Assembly: GCA_023264135.1 (NCBI GenBank)
Contig: JALQSZ010000050.1
Location: 1-8,900, forward strand
Reading direction: 5' to 3'
Length of the DNA: 8,900 nt
Origin: Acidimicrobiales bacterium
GTDB taxonomy: Bacteria; Actinomycetota; Acidimicrobiia; Acidimicrobiales; Acidimicrobilacustridaceae
Part shown: in pieces, positions 6,393 to 8,900 of the stretch
How the letters are laid out: each line of letters starts with the position of its first letter
Position numbering within the stretch: position 1 is the stretch's first letter
Notes under the pieces: generated by a model
Database searches by the model: none
What the model was told of the DNA's origin: nothing
Seen by the model: the letters and a program-made list of their open reading frames with translations, nothing else
Translations under genes and position numbers: made by a program

Positions 6393-7934
6393 CTACAAGC
6401 GCGTCCCCAGCACTTCGGGGTTCTCCGCCAGCCAACGACGCAGTTCCGCCTTTACGACTTTGCCTGAAGCGGTCACTGGAAGTTCGTCGACGACGACGAT
6501 GTGGCGGGGACTTTTGAATCCAGCAAGCGACGCGCGCACAAACGAAGCAATCGCAGGGCCATCGACAACTACTCCCGGAACGCCAACAACCACCGCGCAG
6601 ACATTCTCACCCCACGTTGGATCCGGGACACCCACGACGGCAACCCTGGCGACATCGGGATGAGCAAGTACCGCAGCTTCGACTTCAAGCGACGACACAT
6701 TCTCACCGCCGGTAATGACCATGTCTTTCTTGCGATCGACTACGTACAACAGTCCATCGACCATTCGCCCAATGTCGCCTGTATGCAGCCAACCATCTTG
6801 GAGAGCAGCGGCAGTGGCGGATTCGTCGTTGAGGTAGCCCGACATCACTTGGGCAGCACGAATCGCGATCTCCCCCACTTCACCATCGGCAACTTGGTCT
6901 CCGTTTTCGTCAACAAGTTGAAGTTCGACTCCCGGAGCTGGCCGCCCCGCCGCTTCCAGGAGTGCGAAGTCGCCGTTCAGACCTTTCCGATGTGCAACAG
7001 CATCGAGAAAGACCGCGTTACCCGAAAGTTCCGTCATCCCATAGCCCTGCGTGAACTCGCAATCGAGGAGTTCGTCGGCACGAAGAAGCAATGACGTTGG
7101 CATTGGTGCCGCGCCATAGGCAATTGAACGGAGCGACTGCAACTGTCCGAGACGATGAGGTTCAACCTCGAGCAGGTCAACGAGTGCCGCCAGCATCGTG
7201 GCGGCAAGCGAGGTCGACGTGGCTCGATGGTGTTCGACAACATCGCAAAACGTCGACGCGGAAAATCCGGGCAACAGCACGACTGGGCGGCCATGCGCGT
7301 GGCGATGCACAACGTTGTATCCGGCGACATGACACAAGGGAAACGGAAAGACATAGACATCGTCAGCGTCGACAGGCCTTGCCTTGGCACTTGCTTCGAC
7401 AGAAGCGAGAATGCCCGCATTCGACAACAACGCGCCTTTCGGCGCAGCAGTCGTGCCACTTGTAAAAAGCAACCACGCGATGTCGTCAGGTTCGCTGAGC
7501 GTCAACGTTGAGTTTGCTGCAACATCTTGTGTTCGCACCACCCACGACTCCCAATCGAATATCGGAATGTCGAGTCCAACACTGCGCAAACGATCAAGTT
7601 CCAGCGCGTCACCAATAACGAGACCGGCGCCTGCACGTTCAATCATCGACATCAGTTCTTGTGCATGAAGGCGATGATTCAGAAAAACCAACATCCGACT
7701 GCTGGCTGGTGCTGCGTAATACAGCTCAACCCAAGAATGGTGATTCGGCCCGATGACCGCGACGGGAACGCCGGGCGAAAGCAACTCCTCGAGTGCAGCG
7801 AAAGTCGCAAGGATCCGTTCGTGCAATTGCCGAAACGTGATCTCGGTCTCCCCGTCGACAATTGCCAACGCGTCAGGACGTTGCGCGCTGACGCCCTCGA
7901 TCATGCCGGCAAGGGTTCCGGCACTCTTGTTCAC
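6393..7934 (-). CDS. AMP-forming acyl-CoA synthetase / fatty-acid-CoA ligase family
   Basis: This member of the ANL superfamily activates a carboxylic acid with ATP to an acyl-AMP and passes it to CoA. The 513-residue product is full length. The phosphate loop TSGTTAAPKG is at 158-167, the adenine-binding GYGMTE at 297-302, GWLHTGD at 381-387, the hinge DRKKDMVITGGENVSS at 400-415, and the catalytic A10 lysine in ASGKVVK is K492. The motif set fits medium- or long-chain acyl-CoA ligases, but the chain or acid cannot be read from the sequence. Its start, GTG at 7934, overlaps the LCP gene's stop by 4 bases (GTGA). Only a weak AGAGGG 12 bases upstream could serve as ribosome-binding site, so coupled translation is likely. 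An acyl supply for envelope lipids is a guess from context; ordinary fatty-acid catabolism is equally possible. Confidence 0.93.
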   Translation of the reverse strand: MNKSAGTLAGMIEGVSAQRPDALAIVDGETEITFRQLHERILATFAALEELLSPGVPVAVIGPNHHSWVELYYAAPASSRMLVFLNHRLHAQELMSMIERAGAGLVIGDALELDRLRSVGLDIPIFDWESWVVRTQDVAANSTLTLSEPDDIAWLLFTSGTTAAPKGALLSNAGILASVEASAKARPVDADDVYVFPFPLCHVAGYNVVHRHAHGRPVVLLPGFSASTFCDVVEHHRATSTSLAATMLAALVDLLEVEPHRLGQLQSLRSIAYGAAPMPTSLLLRADELLDCEFTQGYGMTELSGNAVFLDAVAHRKGLNGDFALLEAAGRPAPGVELQLVDENGDQVADGEVGEIAIRAAQVMSGYLNDESATAAALQDGWLHTGDIGRMVDGLLYVVDRKKDMVITGGENVSSLEVEAAVLAHPDVARVAVVGVPDPTWGENVCAVVVGVPGVVVDGPAIASFVRASLAGFKSPRHIVVVDELPVTASGKVVKAELRRWLAENPEVLGTRL

Positions 7935-8900
7935 TTGCAGACAACACCCTCTGGCGCCTTACCAGCTTCGATGCCGACGTACTCCGTGATTTCACCGGGC
8001 TTCACCGTCGTGACTGGCCCCGTCGTGGTTGACGTTGACGATTCCGCTGCGCCGGCAACGGTCGTGGTCGTGCTGGCCGGAATTGGTTCCGCAAGCACGC
8101 CGCTAAATGACGAACCGAGCGTGAGAGAGACCGGCGAACTGCTCTTGAGGGTCTTATCAACCTGAAGTTCGGCGGTGCCACCAAGTTGACGACGGAGGAG
8201 GTCGGCCTGCTTTTCAAAGCCAGGCAGATATTTGATGACGGTTGCCGTTTGCGCCTTCGAAACATCGCCTGCGGATTTCGAGGTGAAACCAAGTTGCGTG
8301 AGTCGGTCGGAAACCTCGACCGCCTTCCCCTTCGTCCCCGAGGCATTCGTAACACTCATCACAACCGACTTCGGCGTGACCGTTCCGGCCGGTACTCCCC
8401 GGAACACGTTCAAGACATCCTCTGCCGCCGCAGTATCGAGACGAAGAATGCTCGCGCCGCCGCTGGTCATGTCCATGTACACCGGCAATGCGTGCGTGAC
8501 GATCTGATCTCCCGAGAAACCCTTAAATGACTTCCCCAGCGACACTAAGTCGCCAATGCTCAGCTTCGAATCAAACGTGAGATTGTCTGCAGTTGACGAC
8601 ACAAGGCTATTGATCGCTTTGATATCGGTCGAACCGAATTTGTCTTGCGCGCGATCAAGCATCGTGCGCATAAACAATGTCTGACGCGAGATTCGACCCA
8701 GATCGGCGCTGGGATCTTCGATCCACTTCTTTGTTTTTGGATCGAGATATTCCAAATGTCGCGAACGTGCATAGGCAAGAGCGCCATCGCCATCGAGCGT
8801 CTGACAACCGGTCTCGTACATATAGAAACCAGAGTTCTTGTCGCGAACCTGCTTTTCGAAATACATCGGAATACCACCGACCGCGTCGGTGATTCCCTTG
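7931..8900 (-). CDS. LytR-CpsA-Psr family wall protein with LytR_C domain, 5' end outside window
   Basis: LCP proteins transfer glycopolymers from lipid carriers onto peptidoglycan on the outer face of the membrane. The frame stays open to the window edge, so the N-terminal anchor and first part of the LCP domain are missing; 322 residues are visible. The first visible codons (KGITDAVGGIP) already match the LCP core. LAYARSRH and then DLGRISRQ supply the arginines expected to bind the lipid pyrophosphate (R45, R47, R69, R72 of the visible part). About 10 residues between these motifs look like an insertion. A LytR_C domain follows at about 177-246, with VTNASGTKG and TATVIKYLPG. After it come a Ser/Thr-rich stretch (about 272-300), likely a wall-spanning linker, and a short tail ending VVCK. 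Its stop overlaps the acyl-CoA synthetase start. Confidence 0.93.
   Translation of the reverse strand, partial: KGITDAVGGIPMYFEKQVRDKNSGFYMYETGCQTLDGDGALAYARSRHLEYLDPKTKKWIEDPSADLGRISRQTLFMRTMLDRAQDKFGSTDIKAINSLVSSTADNLTFDSKLSIGDLVSLGKSFKGFSGDQIVTHALPVYMDMTSGGASILRLDTAAAEDVLNVFRGVPAGTVTPKSVVMSVTNASGTKGKAVEVSDRLTQLGFTSKSAGDVSKAQTATVIKYLPGFEKQADLLRRQLGGTAELQVDKTLKSSSPVSLTLGSSFSGVLAEPIPASTTTTVAGAAESSTSTTTGPVTTVKPGEITEYVGIEAGKAPEGVVCK

Noticed and set aside
6501..7094. Plus-strand open frame of 197 codons opposite the acyl-CoA synthetase
   Set aside because: It is antisense to a full-length ligase with all motifs in place, and has no recognisable domain.

Overview
The window reads as ordinary chromosomal DNA of an actinobacterium. 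Three things point there: the argS-lysA order and near-overlap typical of Actinomycetota, a LytR-CpsA-Psr (LCP) wall protein with a LytR_C domain and a Ser/Thr-rich tail, and start regions that mostly lack Shine-Dalgarno sequences. G+C is moderately high by eye rather than extreme. Together with the Cys-type MurA, this makes me lean, with low certainty, to an Acidimicrobiia-like lineage. Gene density is very high and no stretch over 300 bases lacks a gene.

Left part, minus strand: argS (arginyl-tRNA synthetase, GTG start) is followed after one base by lysA (diaminopimelate decarboxylase, last step of lysine synthesis). In many actinobacteria this pair continues into hom/thrC/thrB, but the window ends 10 bases after lysA. 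A 169-bp divergent promoter region separates argS from murA.

Middle, plus strand: murA (first committed step of peptidoglycan synthesis, catalytic Cys present), then a small YccF-family membrane protein built of two repeats, then a multi-pass membrane protein overlapping yccF by one base. The last of these resembles DUF1345 proteins and has a channel-like but filterless C-terminal end. A tRNA-Arg(CCG) follows.

Right part, minus strand: an LCP-family gene whose 5' end lies outside the window overlaps by 4 bases an AMP-forming acyl-CoA synthetase. A potassium-channel-like protein with a TVGYGD filter follows and ends 3 bases from the convergent tRNA.

The shared theme is the cell envelope: lysA supplies lysine from, and so drains, the meso-DAP pool that peptidoglycan also uses; murA makes the wall precursor; LCP attaches glycopolymers to the wall; and three membrane proteins lie between. 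I saw no mobile element, CRISPR array, phage gene, toxin-antitoxin pair or defence system. I do not think the window holds a strikingly new system. The items most worth checking are the yccF internal repeat, the yccF/DUF1345-like pair, the LCP/acyl-CoA synthetase coupling and the apparent leaderless promoters.
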